From contig NZ_JAAGRN010000002.1 in NCBI RefSeq assembly GCF_010499255.1, positions 62,001 to 126,000 on the forward strand: a DNA stretch of 64,000 bases, written 5' to 3'. The DNA is from Sheuella amnicola (lineage in GTDB: Bacteria > Pseudomonadota > Gammaproteobacteria > Burkholderiales > Burkholderiaceae_B). Made by a program: the position numbers and the translations under genes. Below, piece after piece: positions 34,791 through 45,079 of the stretch. Positions within the stretch are counted from its first letter, which is position 1, and every line of letters starts with the position of its first letter. The notes under the pieces are model-generated. The model did no database searches, was not told the origin of the DNA, and worked only from the letters and a program-made list of their open reading frames with translations.

Positions 34791-35582
34791 TCAAAGAGAT
34801 GCTGGTAAAACCACGAGTTTCGATTGATCTTGCGGGTGGGCAAGCACGATCATTTCCGTGTCAAAAACTTGCCGTAAATTATCCGGATTCAATACGGCAG
34901 CAGGTGAACCTTTGGCGACCACGGCTTGATTGGCAATCAGTAGAATTTCATCGCAGTAGGAAGCCAGGCTCACATCATGCAAAACAATCAAAATGGTGAA
35001 TTGGCGCTCGCGAGCAAGCTTCTGCAATGTTCGCATTAACCGAGTCTGATGCTTGGGATCCAAGTTGGCCAGAGGCTCGTCCAGAAAAAGGTGGACACGT
35101 CCCTCTATTTGTTCCATCGCCAAACATTGTGCAAGCACTCTTGCAAACTGGATGCGCCGTTGCTCCCCTCCGGACAACTGCTGATAAGGACGGTCGATCA
35201 GTTGATCGGCATCGACAAACGAAAGGGCTTCAGCGATCCAGGCATCAACCTGTTGCGTGCTCGCCTCCTCGAATGGGTAACCTCCCATAGCGACCACTTC
35301 CTTAACATTAAAGGGAAACTGCAACTCCGAATTCTGAAGCAATACTGCCCGGATTCTCGCCTGCCGCTTTACGCTTAAGCTCGTCAAGTCCGACGAATCG
35401 AAATGAATAGTCCCATGAGTGGGCTTGATTTCGCCAGCCAACGCACCCACAAGTGAAGATTTTCCAGCGCCATTTGCTCCAAGCACTGCGTATAGGCGCC
35501 CATGCTCTAAATCTAGCGATACGTTGTCTAAAACACGACGATTCCCGCGCTGAATACACAGATTTTTAAGTTGCAATGACAT
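34791..35582 (-). CDS. HmuV-like heme/iron-siderophore ABC ATP-binding protein
   Basis: This 263-aa ATPase of the FecCD-partner group closely follows HmuV: LAVLGANGAGKSSLVGALAGEI-like Walker A region, LSGGEQRRIQFARVLAQCL signature, HLFLDEPLANLDPKHQ Walker B, and a C-terminus with VLNPDNLRQVFDTEMIV. It normally energises heme or siderophore import, but no permease or binding protein of that type is nearby; the adjacent Liv genes belong to another ABC class. It may serve a transporter encoded elsewhere. Confidence 0.87.
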   Translation of the reverse strand: MSLQLKNLCIQRGNRRVLDNVSLDLEHGRLYAVLGANGAGKSSLVGALAGEIKPTHGTIHFDSSDLTSLSVKRQARIRAVLLQNSELQFPFNVKEVVAMGGYPFEEASTQQVDAWIAEALSFVDADQLIDRPYQQLSGGEQRRIQFARVLAQCLAMEQIEGRVHLFLDEPLANLDPKHQTRLMRTLQKLARERQFTILIVLHDVSLASYCDEILLIANQAVVAKGSPAAVLNPDNLRQVFDTEMIVLAHPQDQSKLVVLPASL

Positions 35583-35777
35583 GGATTAATTTCGAATATC
35601 GAACTCTATCTAATTGATTTGTAAATATATTTTTAAATTCGAATCGTATTGGATATTAACCGTAGAGAGGATATTTTTTGTGCGATAAATCCCATAAATT
35701 GGGGGAGTTGACCGTGGCGGATGCCCAAGGAGCGCAACCTTGGCCTCAATCGTACCCAAATTTAAGCTCTTTGTTCC

Positions 35778-36803
35778 ATGACCAATCAATCTTCGTCACG
35801 CACCCAGGGTGCCACAGAATTCAAGCAAATTGGCGAGATATTGCTGAAGACTCGAATCGAACGAGGTCTGGATTTACAATCCGTTGCTCGAGCACTGATC
35901 ATGTCGGTGGCGCAAATCCGGGGCATAGAATCCGCTGAACAGGCAGCATTTCATAATTCTTCGTTCTTCTTGCGCGGGATCGAGAAATACGCTCATTACC
36001 TTTCAATTCCCGAAAATAACGAGTGTTGGAGCCTAATTTCGCAGATTCGTGAGGCCCCGATTCATCCCAAAAACGGGCGCGCGCAGCAAAGTGTCAAGGT
36101 TCTGGCCAAGTCCGGCTTATTTAAAAACCAAAGCTCGATCCTGACTTACTTCGCCCGACATCCTGTCTTCTGGATCTTGATGATTTCGCTTGCTGCCCTG
36201 GGCATTAATCTAAATTCACGTATCGAAACCGAAACCAATCGACAACATGAATTAGTGCGCCAAGAGCTCAGTGCGCAAAAAACAACGACTGAATCAACAC
36301 TCTCTTTAAGCCCTCCCGATCAGGATAAAGGGGCCGCAAATCAAACGCTATCGGAATCCGTAACCAAAACTGAGGTTTCCGCACTCTCACCCAAAGCACT
36401 GTTAGATACACCTCAACCTACCCCAGGGATGGGAGATGAAAATAACCCCGTTCATCAATCTCAATTAACCGACGCTATGCCGGGCCAATCATTGGCGATG
36501 TCTTTACCCCTGATTCAAAATTCACAGCCTAACCCGAAAGAGACGAGAAAAATATCCCTCAAATTCAGTGCTCCTTCCTGGGTGAAGTATGTCGTTAAAG
36601 ACGGCACGACCCAGGAAAAAATATACCAACCCGAAGACGTTCTTGAAATCGACCCCTCTTCGCTCGAGTCCATGACAATCGGCAACACCGGGGCCACCAC
36701 GCTAAGCGCGGGCGAAACCCCAATCGACCTGAATCTTTACTCAAGTCAAAAAAATGGAGTCGCCCGTCTCAAGCTGGAAGATCTCAACCGACTGGCAAAC
36801 TGA
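35778..36803 (+). CDS. RodZ-like helix-turn-helix membrane protein
   Basis: This 341-aa protein has an N-terminal HTH (about 20-90: EILLKTRIERGLDLQSVARA, FFLRGIEKYAHYL), a single membrane segment near 135-150 (VFWILMISLAALGINL), a polar Ser/Pro/Thr-rich linker and a C-terminal periplasmic beta domain (SLKFSAPSWVKYVVKDG...LSAGETPIDLNLY) like DUF4115. This matches the RodZ layout, which links MreB to the cell wall. In many betaproteobacteria RodZ sits beside ispG/hisS; here it does not, so a paralogue is possible. The gap before it (35583-35777) shows no gene. Confidence 0.75.
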   Translation: MTNQSSSRTQGATEFKQIGEILLKTRIERGLDLQSVARALIMSVAQIRGIESAEQAAFHNSSFFLRGIEKYAHYLSIPENNECWSLISQIREAPIHPKNGRAQQSVKVLAKSGLFKNQSSILTYFARHPVFWILMISLAALGINLNSRIETETNRQHELVRQELSAQKTTTESTLSLSPPDQDKGAANQTLSESVTKTEVSALSPKALLDTPQPTPGMGDENNPVHQSQLTDAMPGQSLAMSLPLIQNSQPNPKETRKISLKFSAPSWVKYVVKDGTTQEKIYQPEDVLEIDPSSLESMTIGNTGATTLSAGETPIDLNLYSSQKNGVARLKLEDLNRLAN

Positions 36804-36826
36804 AACACTCAACCGGTTGTTAACCA

Positions 36827-37423
36827 TTAGCCCGCAGGCATAGTTTTAGCCATCGGAGCAAGCTTGACCACCTCGTCGTACCACGCGGCAAGTTTCGGGT
36901 GCCCCGGGCGCCATGGTTCATTGGCAAAGCGGAAATCGAGATAACCCAAAGCGCATGCGACAGTGATATCGCCAATTGTTTTCAATTGACCCAAGCTGGC
37001 GATTTCTTTTTCAAGCAGATCGAGCGAGCGGCTGACTTTACCTTTTTGCAACTCGATGTAATCGATACGACCTTGATCCTGAGGTAAGGCGATTTCACGA
37101 CGGCGGGGTTGACTGGCATCCATAATGCCATCACCCAAAGCCTGCAGGCGTAGCGCTGCCCAGCGTGCGGGACCAGCTGCGGGAAACAAGGGCGCGGCAC
37201 TGCCGATACTATCCAGATACTCGCAAATGACCGGACTGTCGAACAAGGTCTGGCCCTCATCGGTAATCAATGTCGGAATTTTGGACAAAGGATTGGACAA
37301 CGCAAGGCTCGCATCGGTCGTCTTGATGTCCCATTTTTCAACTTGACCATCAATACCGCGCGCAATGGCGCAGGCGAAAGCCTTGCGAACATAAGGACTG
37401 GCTGAGGAATATGAAAGCTTCAC
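36827..37423 (-). CDS. glutathione S-transferase family protein
   Basis: This 198-aa protein has a thioredoxin-like N-terminal domain (MKLSYSSASPYVRKAF, LSKIPTLITDEGQTLFDSPVICEYLD with the glutathione-contact SPVI motif) and an alpha-helical C-terminal domain (GDITVACALGYLDFRF). The length is standard. The substrate is unknown. It is convergent with the RodZ-like gene and divergent from ppc. Confidence 0.93.
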   Translation of the reverse strand: MKLSYSSASPYVRKAFACAIARGIDGQVEKWDIKTTDASLALSNPLSKIPTLITDEGQTLFDSPVICEYLDSIGSAAPLFPAAGPARWAALRLQALGDGIMDASQPRRREIALPQDQGRIDYIELQKGKVSRSLDLLEKEIASLGQLKTIGDITVACALGYLDFRFANEPWRPGHPKLAAWYDEVVKLAPMAKTMPAG

Positions 37424-37554
37424 GTAGGTCTCCTTTTGTAAGATCTGAAGTCGTTTTGAAAACTGAATATATGGCTTTTAAATTTACATAGACCGATTCT
37501 ACCGCCGACCTGCGATAATTTTCCGCTAATCCCCCAATCTGGACTGAAAAACTC

Positions 37555-40398
37555 ATGATGACGACAGATCGCGAAGAAATCCGGCTGCTGGGCCGCATGC
37601 TCGGTGATGTGATCCGCGAAACCGAAGGCAAGCAAACGTTCGACATCATAGAGACCCTGCGCCGCACTGCGGTCAGGTATCGCCGACAGGGGCGCAGTCA
37701 GGATGGTCGCATATTGCAGGACCGCGTGAAGAAATTGCAACGCGATGATGCAAACCTTGTTGCGCGTGCCTTCAGTTACTTCTTGCATCTAGCCAACATT
37801 GCCGAAGACTTCACGCAAAAATCCGAAGCCCGAACCCGCCTGCTGCGCGACAATGAATCTGCTCGCGGCACGTTGTCAAATACACTCAATTTACTGCGTG
37901 ACCGAGGCGTAACCAGATCACGAATACAAAAACTGCTTGAGCATGCGTGCATCATGCCGGTCTTGACTGCGCACCCGACTGAGGTGCAACGCAAAAGCAC
38001 GCTTGACTTACATCACCAGATATCACAGGCTCTTTCGGACAGGTTTGGTCGCATTACCGAACAGGAACAACACCATATCGACCTTGAGCTAATCGGTCGC
38101 ATCAATACACTATGGCAGACACGTATGCTACGTTACACGCGTCTGACTGTGGCCGATGAAATTGAAAATGCACTGTCGTACTATCGCAGCACTTTTTTAA
38201 TTGCGATTCCCAAGTTGTATGCCGAGCTTTCGATGCAGCTTTCAGGTGGAGAGCCTCGATCTGCATTTAGCGCAATGCCTCCAGCCTTGCCCCCATTCCT
38301 ACGAATGGGAAGTTGGATCGGCGGCGATCGCGACGGCAATCCAAACGTTGACGCGTCCACACTTGAACGTGCGTTGACTCGCGGCGCCAGTGTTGCATTC
38401 GAGTTTTATCTGAATGAAGTCCAATTGCTGGCAGCCGAACTTTCTCTCAGCACGCTATTAACAAGCGTCACTCCCGCACTCCAAAAGCTAGCTGATGAAG
38501 GACCGGATCGATCCGCACATCGTCATGACGAACCATATCGTCGCGCATTGATCGGCATTTATGCCCGCTTAGCCGCCACTGCGCGTCAACGCGTTGGTAT
38601 CGATCTTGCACGCCGCGATACAGTAAGCATGGTTGCCTACGAAGGTCCTGAAGCATTCTGTGAAGATATCCAAATCCTAATTGACTCTCTCGAAAAAGAT
38701 CGCGCCGCACCGGTCGCGCGCCTGAGACTTCAATCCCTGCGTCAGGCCGTCCTCGTGTTCGGCTTTCATCTCGCCAGCTTGGACCTGCGTCAAAGTTCCG
38801 ATGTGCACGAGCGCACACTTTCAGAACTTTTCGAAAAAGCAGGCTTACGATTAAACAATGCTCCATTAAATTACGCATCCCTGTCCGAAGAAGACAAGGT
38901 TCAACTACTAAGGGCCGAGCTGAACCAAGCGCGCCCGCTTGCTTCACCTTGGATTCAATACTCCGATGAAACACAACGCGAACTGGGAATTCTGCAGGCA
39001 ACCGCTCGAGGAAGAGCCCATTTCGGTTCATCAGCAGTGCGTCAATACATCGTATCGCACACCGAAACGCTAAGTGATTTGCTTGAGGCGCTTGTCTTGA
39101 TCAAGGAAGCCGGACTTGCCTCTGCTGCGTATACGCCTTCCAATCAAAAGTTCGAGGCCGTGCGCCATGACGGCTTGATGGTGGTACCACTATTCGAAAC
39201 GATCCCTGACCTTGAAAATGGCCCTGACATCATGGCCCGATTCATGGATCTACCTGAAGTACGTACGCGCATTATGGCTGAACAGGGTGGAATCCAAGAA
39301 GTCATGCTGGGATACTCAGACAGCAACAAGGATGGCGGGTTTCTGACATCAAACTGGTCGCTATTCCAAGCCGAACGAGCCTTGGTCGAAGTGTTTCATC
39401 AACGTCATATCGGACTGCGACTATTTCATGGCCGAGGTGGTAGCGTTGGTCGCGGAGGCGGTTCGACCTTCGATGCCATTATGGCCCAACCTTCCAGCTC
39501 CGTTGCAGGCCAAATCCGACTGACCGAGCAAGGTGAGGTCATTCAAAGCAAGTACAAGGATGCTGATGTCGGAAAGTGGCATCTAGAAAATCTTGTGTCG
39601 GCAACACTCGAAGCCAGCTTGGTCGATGAGCATGCCGCCCGTATGGAAGAAGATCATATCAAGCGCTATGGCGCAATCATGAACTTCCTGTCCGAAACCG
39701 CCCAAGCGAGCTATCGCGCACTGGTCTATAAAACACCGGGGTTTGCAAAATATTTTTTCGCCTCCACCCCTATCTCCGAAATCGCAGGACTCAATATCGG
39801 ATCCAGGCCCTCTTCGCGCAAGGGTGGCGATCGAATTGAAGATTTGCGGGCTATTCCATGGGGGTTTTCATGGGCCCAGTGCCGTCTGATGCTTCCAGGC
39901 TGGTACGGGGTTGGGGCTGCACTCACTCGCTACCTGGATGAAGGATTCAAAGGAGCTCCGACCACGCGTCGCGCACGCCTTCAATCACTTCAGGACATGG
40001 CGCAGGACTGGCCGTTTTTTAAAACCATGCTGTCAAACATGGAAATGGTTCTGGCAAAAACCGACCTCAAGATTGCTGCACGCTATGCCCAGTTGGTTCC
40101 AGGCAAGGTACTACGCGAGAAGGTCTTTAATCAAATCACGGAAGAACACGCCCGCACCCTCGCCGCACTGAAGCTAGTCACTCGACGAGAATTATTATCC
40201 GACAACCCAAGGCTTGCTGCATCACTACGTGAACGCTTTGCCTACATTGACCCATTGAATTACCTGCAGATTGAACTATTGCATCGCCATCGCCAATCCA
40301 ACAAACACAAATCCGCAGCCACCCTGGATGATCGAGTCGAGAGGGCGATTCATTTGACTATCAACGGCGTCGCAGCGGGTTTGCGTAACTCCGGTTGA
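37555..40398 (+). CDS. ppc: phosphoenolpyruvate carboxylase
   Basis: This 947-aa enzyme carboxylates PEP to oxaloacetate to refill the TCA cycle. Catalytic regions are present: [13 protein letters not shown] (His), [27 protein letters not shown] (Lys), [27 protein letters not shown] (Arg) and a terminal LRNSG, close to the usual RNTG. The length is full. Two adjacent ATGs (37555, 37558) are possible starts. It is followed after 7 bp by an unknown 479-aa gene. Confidence 0.97.
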   Translation: MMTTDREEIRLLGRMLGDVIRETEGKQTFDIIETLRRTAVRYRRQGRSQDGRILQDRVKKLQRDDANLVARAFSYFLHLANIAEDFTQKSEARTRLLRDNESARGTLSNTLNLLRDRGVTRSRIQKLLEHACIMPVLTAHPTEVQRKSTLDLHHQISQALSDRFGRITEQEQHHIDLELIGRINTLWQTRMLRYTRLTVADEIENALSYYRSTFLIAIPKLYAELSMQLSGGEPRSAFSAMPPALPPFLRMGSWIGGDRDGNPNVDASTLERALTRGASVAFEFYLNEVQLLAAELSLSTLLTSVTPALQKLADEGPDRSAHRHDEPYRRALIGIYARLAATARQRVGIDLARRDTVSMVAYEGPEAFCEDIQILIDSLEKDRAAPVARLRLQSLRQAVLVFGFHLASLDLRQSSDVHERTLSELFEKAGLRLNNAPLNYASLSEEDKVQLLRAELNQARPLASPWIQYSDETQRELGILQATARGRAHFGSSAVRQYIVSHTETLSDLLEALVLIKEAGLASAAYTPSNQKFEAVRHDGLMVVPLFETIPDLENGPDIMARFMDLPEVRTRIMAEQGGIQEVMLGYSDSNKDGGFLTSNWSLFQAERALVEVFHQRHIGLRLFHGRGGSVGRGGGSTFDAIMAQPSSSVAGQIRLTEQGEVIQSKYKDADVGKWHLENLVSATLEASLVDEHAARMEEDHIKRYGAIMNFLSETAQASYRALVYKTPGFAKYFFASTPISEIAGLNIGSRPSSRKGGDRIEDLRAIPWGFSWAQCRLMLPGWYGVGAALTRYLDEGFKGAPTTRRARLQSLQDMAQDWPFFKTMLSNMEMVLAKTDLKIAARYAQLVPGKVLREKVFNQITEEHARTLAALKLVTRRELLSDNPRLAASLRERFAYIDPLNYLQIELLHRHRQSNKHKSAATLDDRVERAIHLTINGVAAGLRNSG

Positions 40399-40405
40399 GT
40401 CAGTC

Positions 40406-41845
40406 GTGCAAACAGTCAATGCAATCTCTCCCAATATCTTTGATGCCCATGCGGATACAAACATATTGTTGCCGCTTGTTCTTGGCAATCTCTTATCGCC
40501 CAAGCTCTGGGATTTAAGCGAAAAAATTCATACCAAGCTTATTGCTGCGAAGCAATTAACTACAGCCGACAACCACGAGGACCATAACGATTCGCTTGAG
40601 CTGATTCGAACGATACAACACCAGATTGATCGACACTTCAAGCATCTACATCCGGGAGAAGTATCGGCGATCTATGGCGAGCTGAACATCAGCGATGAAC
40701 GAGCCAGGCTTGGCGCTCAAAGAGTTGATCATTCTCTTGGCTTGATTGAAAACACCTTTAAACAAAGGCTGGCAAATGGGGCCATTCCCGCCGGCGCACT
40801 CGATCCGCTTTTTACGCAGATAAAAAGCAATCGTTTTCCGGCTTTTTATTATTCGAATTTCGATATTGTCGTTGCCAATAAGGCGCTAACTGGCCGTCGC
40901 TCAAGTGCACCGATGGGGCTGACATCTTGTCTTGATGAAGTGGCGATCTTTGCGGCACTTGCAATGACTATGCCCAAAGATGAAATCACCAACGTTATTG
41001 CCTTAACGAGCGCATCGCATTACACCGCATTTGGCTGGATGCGCACAGGCGAACCATGGTGGTTTTACGGCAAAAACAAATTGTTCTCCAAACAGGACTG
41101 GACGCAATTTGTGAATGAAAAATTTAATGGCAACGCTCAATCCGCCTTCGATTCCATCTTCAAGGATATGGATCATATTGTTTCAGTAGCCGGCACATGG
41201 AACTTATCTGTCTCAACATCTAGTATTGCCGATGATCATGTTGCATCTATCATTGAGAAACTCGATGATTTTTTCGGCTGCCGGCTTGAACAGCTAACGA
41301 TGGGCATGGCATGCCCCATCAATAGAATGGAGGAATCCCCCCTCGCCCCAGTATTAAGGAATTTACTCGGTTCGCAATCTATAGAGCAAGCTCGGCTAAC
41401 CCTACGAAATGAAGGCAACCCAGAACTCTCGCAAGTCCTGTATTCATTCCGATCCCTTGATGTAACTAGTCTGACGCCATATCTGGAAGCGGCCAGACAT
41501 CAACCCATGAGTAAAGCGCTGGGCACAAAATTAAACTCTACCGAAGAGGCGCTCACAATGATTCATGGCATAGCGGGCTGTCAATCCATCTTCAATGATC
41601 ATAATCGAATCGCCATGCCGGATGAAACACTCAGATTAAAAACAGGTTCAGATCGTGACAAGGCGCTCTTGCTTCATGTATTACTCGAGCATATGTTTAA
41701 TGCCCAATCATCTTCTGCACACATTTCGACTATTTTCACGTCGACTGATAGTTTTGTTTGCGTAGATGATTTTTGTATTGAGATCAACTCTCTTTCTCAA
41801 GTGTCGTGTCCGACTGAGGGCATCATTTGGAAATTACCGAATTAA
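40406..41845 (+). CDS. hypothetical protein, 479 aa, with possible Cys-His pair
   Basis: I do not recognise the family. It starts at GTG 40406, 7 bp after ppc, and ends inside the next gene. It is soluble, with no signal peptide. The best-defined stretch is SAPMGLTSCLDEVAIFAAL (Cys175) followed by VIALTSASHYTAFGWM (His205) and GEPWWFYG, an arrangement reminiscent of transglutaminase-like or papain-like cysteine enzymes. That reading rests on motif spacing only. A possible acidic third residue cannot be assigned. It is co-translated with an SbmA/YddA-type ABC exporter, so a role in handling an exported peptide is conceivable. Confidence 0.72.
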   Translation: MQTVNAISPNIFDAHADTNILLPLVLGNLLSPKLWDLSEKIHTKLIAAKQLTTADNHEDHNDSLELIRTIQHQIDRHFKHLHPGEVSAIYGELNISDERARLGAQRVDHSLGLIENTFKQRLANGAIPAGALDPLFTQIKSNRFPAFYYSNFDIVVANKALTGRRSSAPMGLTSCLDEVAIFAALAMTMPKDEITNVIALTSASHYTAFGWMRTGEPWWFYGKNKLFSKQDWTQFVNEKFNGNAQSAFDSIFKDMDHIVSVAGTWNLSVSTSSIADDHVASIIEKLDDFFGCRLEQLTMGMACPINRMEESPLAPVLRNLLGSQSIEQARLTLRNEGNPELSQVLYSFRSLDVTSLTPYLEAARHQPMSKALGTKLNSTEEALTMIHGIAGCQSIFNDHNRIAMPDETLRLKTGSDRDKALLLHVLLEHMFNAQSSSAHISTIFTSTDSFVCVDDFCIEINSLSQVSCPTEGIIWKLPN

Positions 41846-43584
41846 ATAAATTCATGCAAACTACAAAAGTTAGTATTTTTGATCGTGATCTATGGCGTGG
41901 TTTCTGGTCTATTGCTTACCCTTACTGGGTTTCTGGAGACAAAACACGAGCGCGTGCCTTATTGGCCGCGCTCACGCTATTACTGCTTGCGACCACTGCG
42001 CTCAGTGTCATCATTAGCTATGCGGTTCGGGATTTCATGACTGCTTTATCCGAGAAAGATGTTCAAGCTTTTGGCAACAGTATGCTGATAGGCTTGATTG
42101 TTTTCATTATTGCTACTCCGATCAGCACTCTTTTTGAATATACGCGTCGACTACTCGGAGTCTATTGGCGTAAATGGCTTACCGAAAAATTTCTGACTGA
42201 CTATTTTTCTAATCGCGCGTATTTCAAAATCAGCCATAACGCCGATATTGACAATCCGGATCAACGTATTTCGCAGGACGTTTCGTCGTTCACCTCCACT
42301 AGTTTGGACTTTTTGACTGAAATCCTTTCGTCGATTATTCAATTAATCGTTTTTATTGGAGTGCTTTGGAGCATTTCCCGCCTACTCGTCTTTCTGCTTG
42401 TATGTTACGCAGTCATTGGTACTATCGTTGTCGTGCTGTTTGGAAAGAAACTGATTAACCTCAATTTTCTTCAGCTTAAACGCGAAGCAGACTTGCGCTA
42501 CGGACTCGTTCATGTCCGAAACAATGCTGAATCGATCGCTTTTTTTGGCGGTGAAAAGCTTGAAGGCTTGCAAATTCGAAATCGGCTCACGCAAGCGATC
42601 GATAACTTTCTCAATCTGATTGCCTGGCAAAGAAATCTTGCATACTTCACCTTTGGCTATCAATATCTGATTCAAATTTTGCCTCTCGTGGTAATGGCGC
42701 CGCTATATTTCGAGGATCAAATTAAATTCGGTGTAGTGACTCAAGCAGGCGGTGTTTTCGCAACTGTTTTGGCATCCCTCACATTGATCGTATCCAGAAT
42801 CGAAAGTTTGAGTCAATTTGCTGCAGGTATAAGTCGTCTGCAAACATTTAAAACCGCATTGAATCAAGATGTCTCTAACGCCACGCACCCTGAAGATATT
42901 GGGGCATCGACATCAAGCAATTCCCTGCCCCAAATTACACTTCTCGAGTCGCCTAAATTGGCGCTCGAAAACGTGACGTTATACACACCGAAACGTGAAC
43001 GCGCATTGCTGGTGGACGCAAGCCTTGAAGTGTCCCCAGGCGGCGGCTTGATCATTCTGGGGCCAAGCGGCTCTGGAAAAAGCTCCATTCTTCGCGCATT
43101 TTCGGGCCTTTGGACGACCGGTGAAGGTCGCATCTATCGCCCACCGTTATCTGAGATCATTTTTTTACCTCAGCGCCCCTATATGATTTTGGGAACATTG
43201 CGCGATCAACTTCAATATCCAGCATTGGATCGCCAGAATAGTGAAGAAGAACTCCACGCTGTTCTCAAGACAGTAAATCTGGAAAATCTGCCTGATCGAG
43301 TAGGCGGGCTCGATACGGTTCGCCCCTGGATTGAATATTTATCTCTTGGTGAGCAGCAACGCCTGGCGTTTGCCAGACTGTTATTGATGAAATCCCGTTT
43401 TGCGATGCTGGATGAATCAACAAGTGCATTAGACGATGAGAACGAAGCCCGTCTGTATGAAATACTTAAAAGAACAGGTACAACTTTTGTTAGCGTGGGA
43501 CACAGGAAGAACTTAATTCAGTACCACGAATCCACTTTGGAGTTGCACGGAGATGGGCATTGGTCACTGAGGGCTACCCAGTAA
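41827..43584 (+). CDS. ABC transporter with fused membrane and ATP-binding domains, SbmA/BacA-YddA type
   Basis: This 585-aa half transporter has an ABC_membrane_2-type domain (about 20-340: FWSIAYPYWVSGDKTRARAL, LTEKFLTDYFSNRAYF, DNPDQRISQDVSSF) and an ATPase domain with Walker A LGPSGSGKSS, signature LSLGEQQRLAFARLLL and Walker B FAMLDESTSALD. YddA/SbmA proteins and peroxisomal ABCD proteins share this layout and move peptides or acyl compounds. TTG at 41827 has GAGGG upstream and overlaps the previous gene by 19 bp; ATG at 41854 is the alternative but lacks a ribosome site. Confidence 0.9.
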   Translation: MEITELNKFMQTTKVSIFDRDLWRGFWSIAYPYWVSGDKTRARALLAALTLLLLATTALSVIISYAVRDFMTALSEKDVQAFGNSMLIGLIVFIIATPISTLFEYTRRLLGVYWRKWLTEKFLTDYFSNRAYFKISHNADIDNPDQRISQDVSSFTSTSLDFLTEILSSIIQLIVFIGVLWSISRLLVFLLVCYAVIGTIVVVLFGKKLINLNFLQLKREADLRYGLVHVRNNAESIAFFGGEKLEGLQIRNRLTQAIDNFLNLIAWQRNLAYFTFGYQYLIQILPLVVMAPLYFEDQIKFGVVTQAGGVFATVLASLTLIVSRIESLSQFAAGISRLQTFKTALNQDVSNATHPEDIGASTSSNSLPQITLLESPKLALENVTLYTPKRERALLVDASLEVSPGGGLIILGPSGSGKSSILRAFSGLWTTGEGRIYRPPLSEIIFLPQRPYMILGTLRDQLQYPALDRQNSEEELHAVLKTVNLENLPDRVGGLDTVRPWIEYLSLGEQQRLAFARLLLMKSRFAMLDESTSALDDENEARLYEILKRTGTTFVSVGHRKNLIQYHESTLELHGDGHWSLRATQ

Positions 43585-43608
43585 CTACGTTCGCTATCTG
43601 ATGCTAAA

Positions 43609-43685
<77 letters not shown>

Positions 43686-43847
43686 ACTTGAAACTTAACT
43701 TATTGTTTTTATTAATGATTTCAGCACAATTTAAATATTTTTTTGCTTGCAATCTATAAAAAAACTATACCACAAACTGTACTACTTTCGCTCTTCAGAT
43801 CACTATTTCGGTCGGTACCACTATCCACTTTAAGCTCGGGTATTGAA

Positions 43848-44057
43848 TTATTTCCAATTTAAATTTAATTTTTTATGTCTTGCGGCGCAATCACGCAAGT
43901 AGAGATTAATTAAGCTTTGATATGGAATCCCGACATCTTCAGATATTGCCTTGAAATACATAATTGAATCTTCGTCGAGGCGAATCGTGATGGATTTTTT
44001 TAATTGCGAAGCGTAGGGATTCTTCTTGGCTTTTGAAAAATCATATTCTTTACGCAT
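43848..44057 (-). CDS. brnA: BrnA-type ribbon-helix-helix antitoxin
   Basis: This 69-aa basic protein, MRKEYDFSKAKKNPYASQLK then KSITIRLDEDSIMYFKAISE and IPYQSLINLYLRD, is a typical BrnA/CopG-like RHH antitoxin that binds the toxin and represses the operon. It follows the toxin gene by 3 bp, as in brnTA operons. The module sits between the two tRNA-Pro half repeats in AT-rich DNA. The stretch 43690-43847 holds no gene. Confidence 0.9.
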   Translation of the reverse strand: MRKEYDFSKAKKNPYASQLKKSITIRLDEDSIMYFKAISEDVGIPYQSLINLYLRDCAARHKKLNLNWK

Positions 44058-44060
44058 AAG

Positions 44061-44345
44061 TCACCTTTTATATGTCTTTGCCTCTTTGGAAGTGGCTTTT
44101 CTGGCTGAAATAATTCGGATGGTATTGCCCTGTGATCGATAGCAATGGCATACCAATACAACTCTTATCGAATGACTAAGCCCTAATAAAATAAATCGAT
44201 CTTCGGCTTCCGAATGATCAGGATCATTGATCAATAGAGCTTGTTCGTCATAAAAAACCGACTTTGCCTCGTCAAATGATATACCGTGTTTTTTGAGATT
44301 AGAAATCGCTTTAGCGACATCCCATTCAAATTTAATTTCTTTCAT
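44061..44345 (-). CDS. brnT: BrnT-type ribonuclease toxin
   Basis: This 94-aa toxin, KEIKFEWDVAKAISNLKKHG then ISFDEAKSVFYDEQAL, RFILLGLSHSIRVVLVCHCY and IRIISARKATSKEAKTY, matches the BrnT fold, including the conserved WD..KA..N..KHG start and the RIISAR-A end. BrnT cleaves RNA during stress. ATG at 44345 is preferred over 44360. Gene order toxin-antitoxin is usual for this family. Confidence 0.93.
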   Translation of the reverse strand: MKEIKFEWDVAKAISNLKKHGISFDEAKSVFYDEQALLINDPDHSEAEDRFILLGLSHSIRVVLVCHCYRSQGNTIRIISARKATSKEAKTYKR

Positions 44346-44423
44346 ACGTACATTGTACATATGAAACGATATTTTTGTTTAAATTGAATTTTTGATGTGG
44401 ATATCTTTCGAGTGAATTTGCGT

Positions 44424-44466
44424 TCCCGAACGTAGTACTCTACCAGGCTGAGCTACGCCCCGACTT
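44424..44466. repeat. 43-bp direct repeat, copy 2 (orphan 5' half of tRNA-Pro)
   Basis: This is identical to 43647-43689. On the minus strand it contains the acceptor 5' strand, D-arm and half of the anticodon arm of tRNA-Pro(CGG), but the rest of the tRNA is missing, so it cannot make a tRNA. Confidence 0.95.
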
Positions 44467-44495
44467 TCCCAGCCATTGCGACTCGGATGCACAAC

Positions 44496-44501
44496 ATTCT
44501 A
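44496..44501 (-). promoter_or_regulatory. possible extended -10 element upstream of the orphan tRNA half
   Basis: On the minus strand TGCTAGAAT contains TAGAAT with an extended TG, about 34 bases before the orphan tRNA 5' end. If the orphan half is the original 5' end, this could be the ancestral tRNA-Pro promoter. No good -35 is seen. Confidence 0.3.
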
Positions 44502-44619
44502 GCAAAAAATCCGACTGAATTCTGGGCTGCTGGTTGCGGCTTTCTATACTACTTGTAGTACAGATGGTTTAGTGGAGGGAGGATGGTGATGTGCTGGGAA
44601 AAGTTATGGGGCTTAGCAG

Positions 44620-44636
44620 TGTCGTTTTAAATGACA
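44620..44636. repeat. TGTC palindrome, site 1
   Basis: TGTCGTTTTAAATGACA is a near-perfect inverted repeat with a central T. Related sites occur at 46273, 49595 and 51731. To its right it continues GTTGATGCGAC, which resembles the sequence inward of site 3 read on the other strand. Confidence 0.85.
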
Positions 44637-44667
44637 GTTGATGCGACCGTCTATTTAAGGGATAGGC

Positions 44668-44781
44668 GTGGCATTCGATGATAAAAATGTCGTAAAGCTG
44701 CGCCAGCTAGACGTTTTGCTGGCACTGAGTCACGACATGGCTGACATGCGGCGGTTAAATTATTTAATCACTTGCAAATAA
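44668..44781 (+). pseudogene. 37-codon open frame, possible truncated GAF-sensor N-terminus
   Basis: A GTG preceded by AAGGGATAGGC opens a frame of 37 codons. The stretch KLRQLDVLLALSHDMADM resembles the helix that precedes GAF domains in cyclases and sensor proteins, but the domain itself is missing. It is probably a remnant; it could also be a small real peptide. Confidence 0.3.
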
Positions 44782-45079
44782 ATCACCCACCTATTCCAAA
44801 ACCTATGGAGTAGGTGGGTGAGAATGGAACAACTGCATTTTTGATTGAAACCAATACAAAACTAGCTTTCTTTTTTAAATAGTTAAATCAACGAAGGTGT
44901 TGATTAAGTTCTAAAAAACCACCACCAGCCCATAATATTCCCCTATAGATAGTGAACGTTTATTCTAAGTTCGAATTGACGGCGAAACAACCTGTTAGTT
45001 TTAAAGTTTATCAATCCACCAATGCCTGTAACTATCGAATAAACCAGCGCAAGCTCAACTTTTAACGGCTAGCGCCGTT

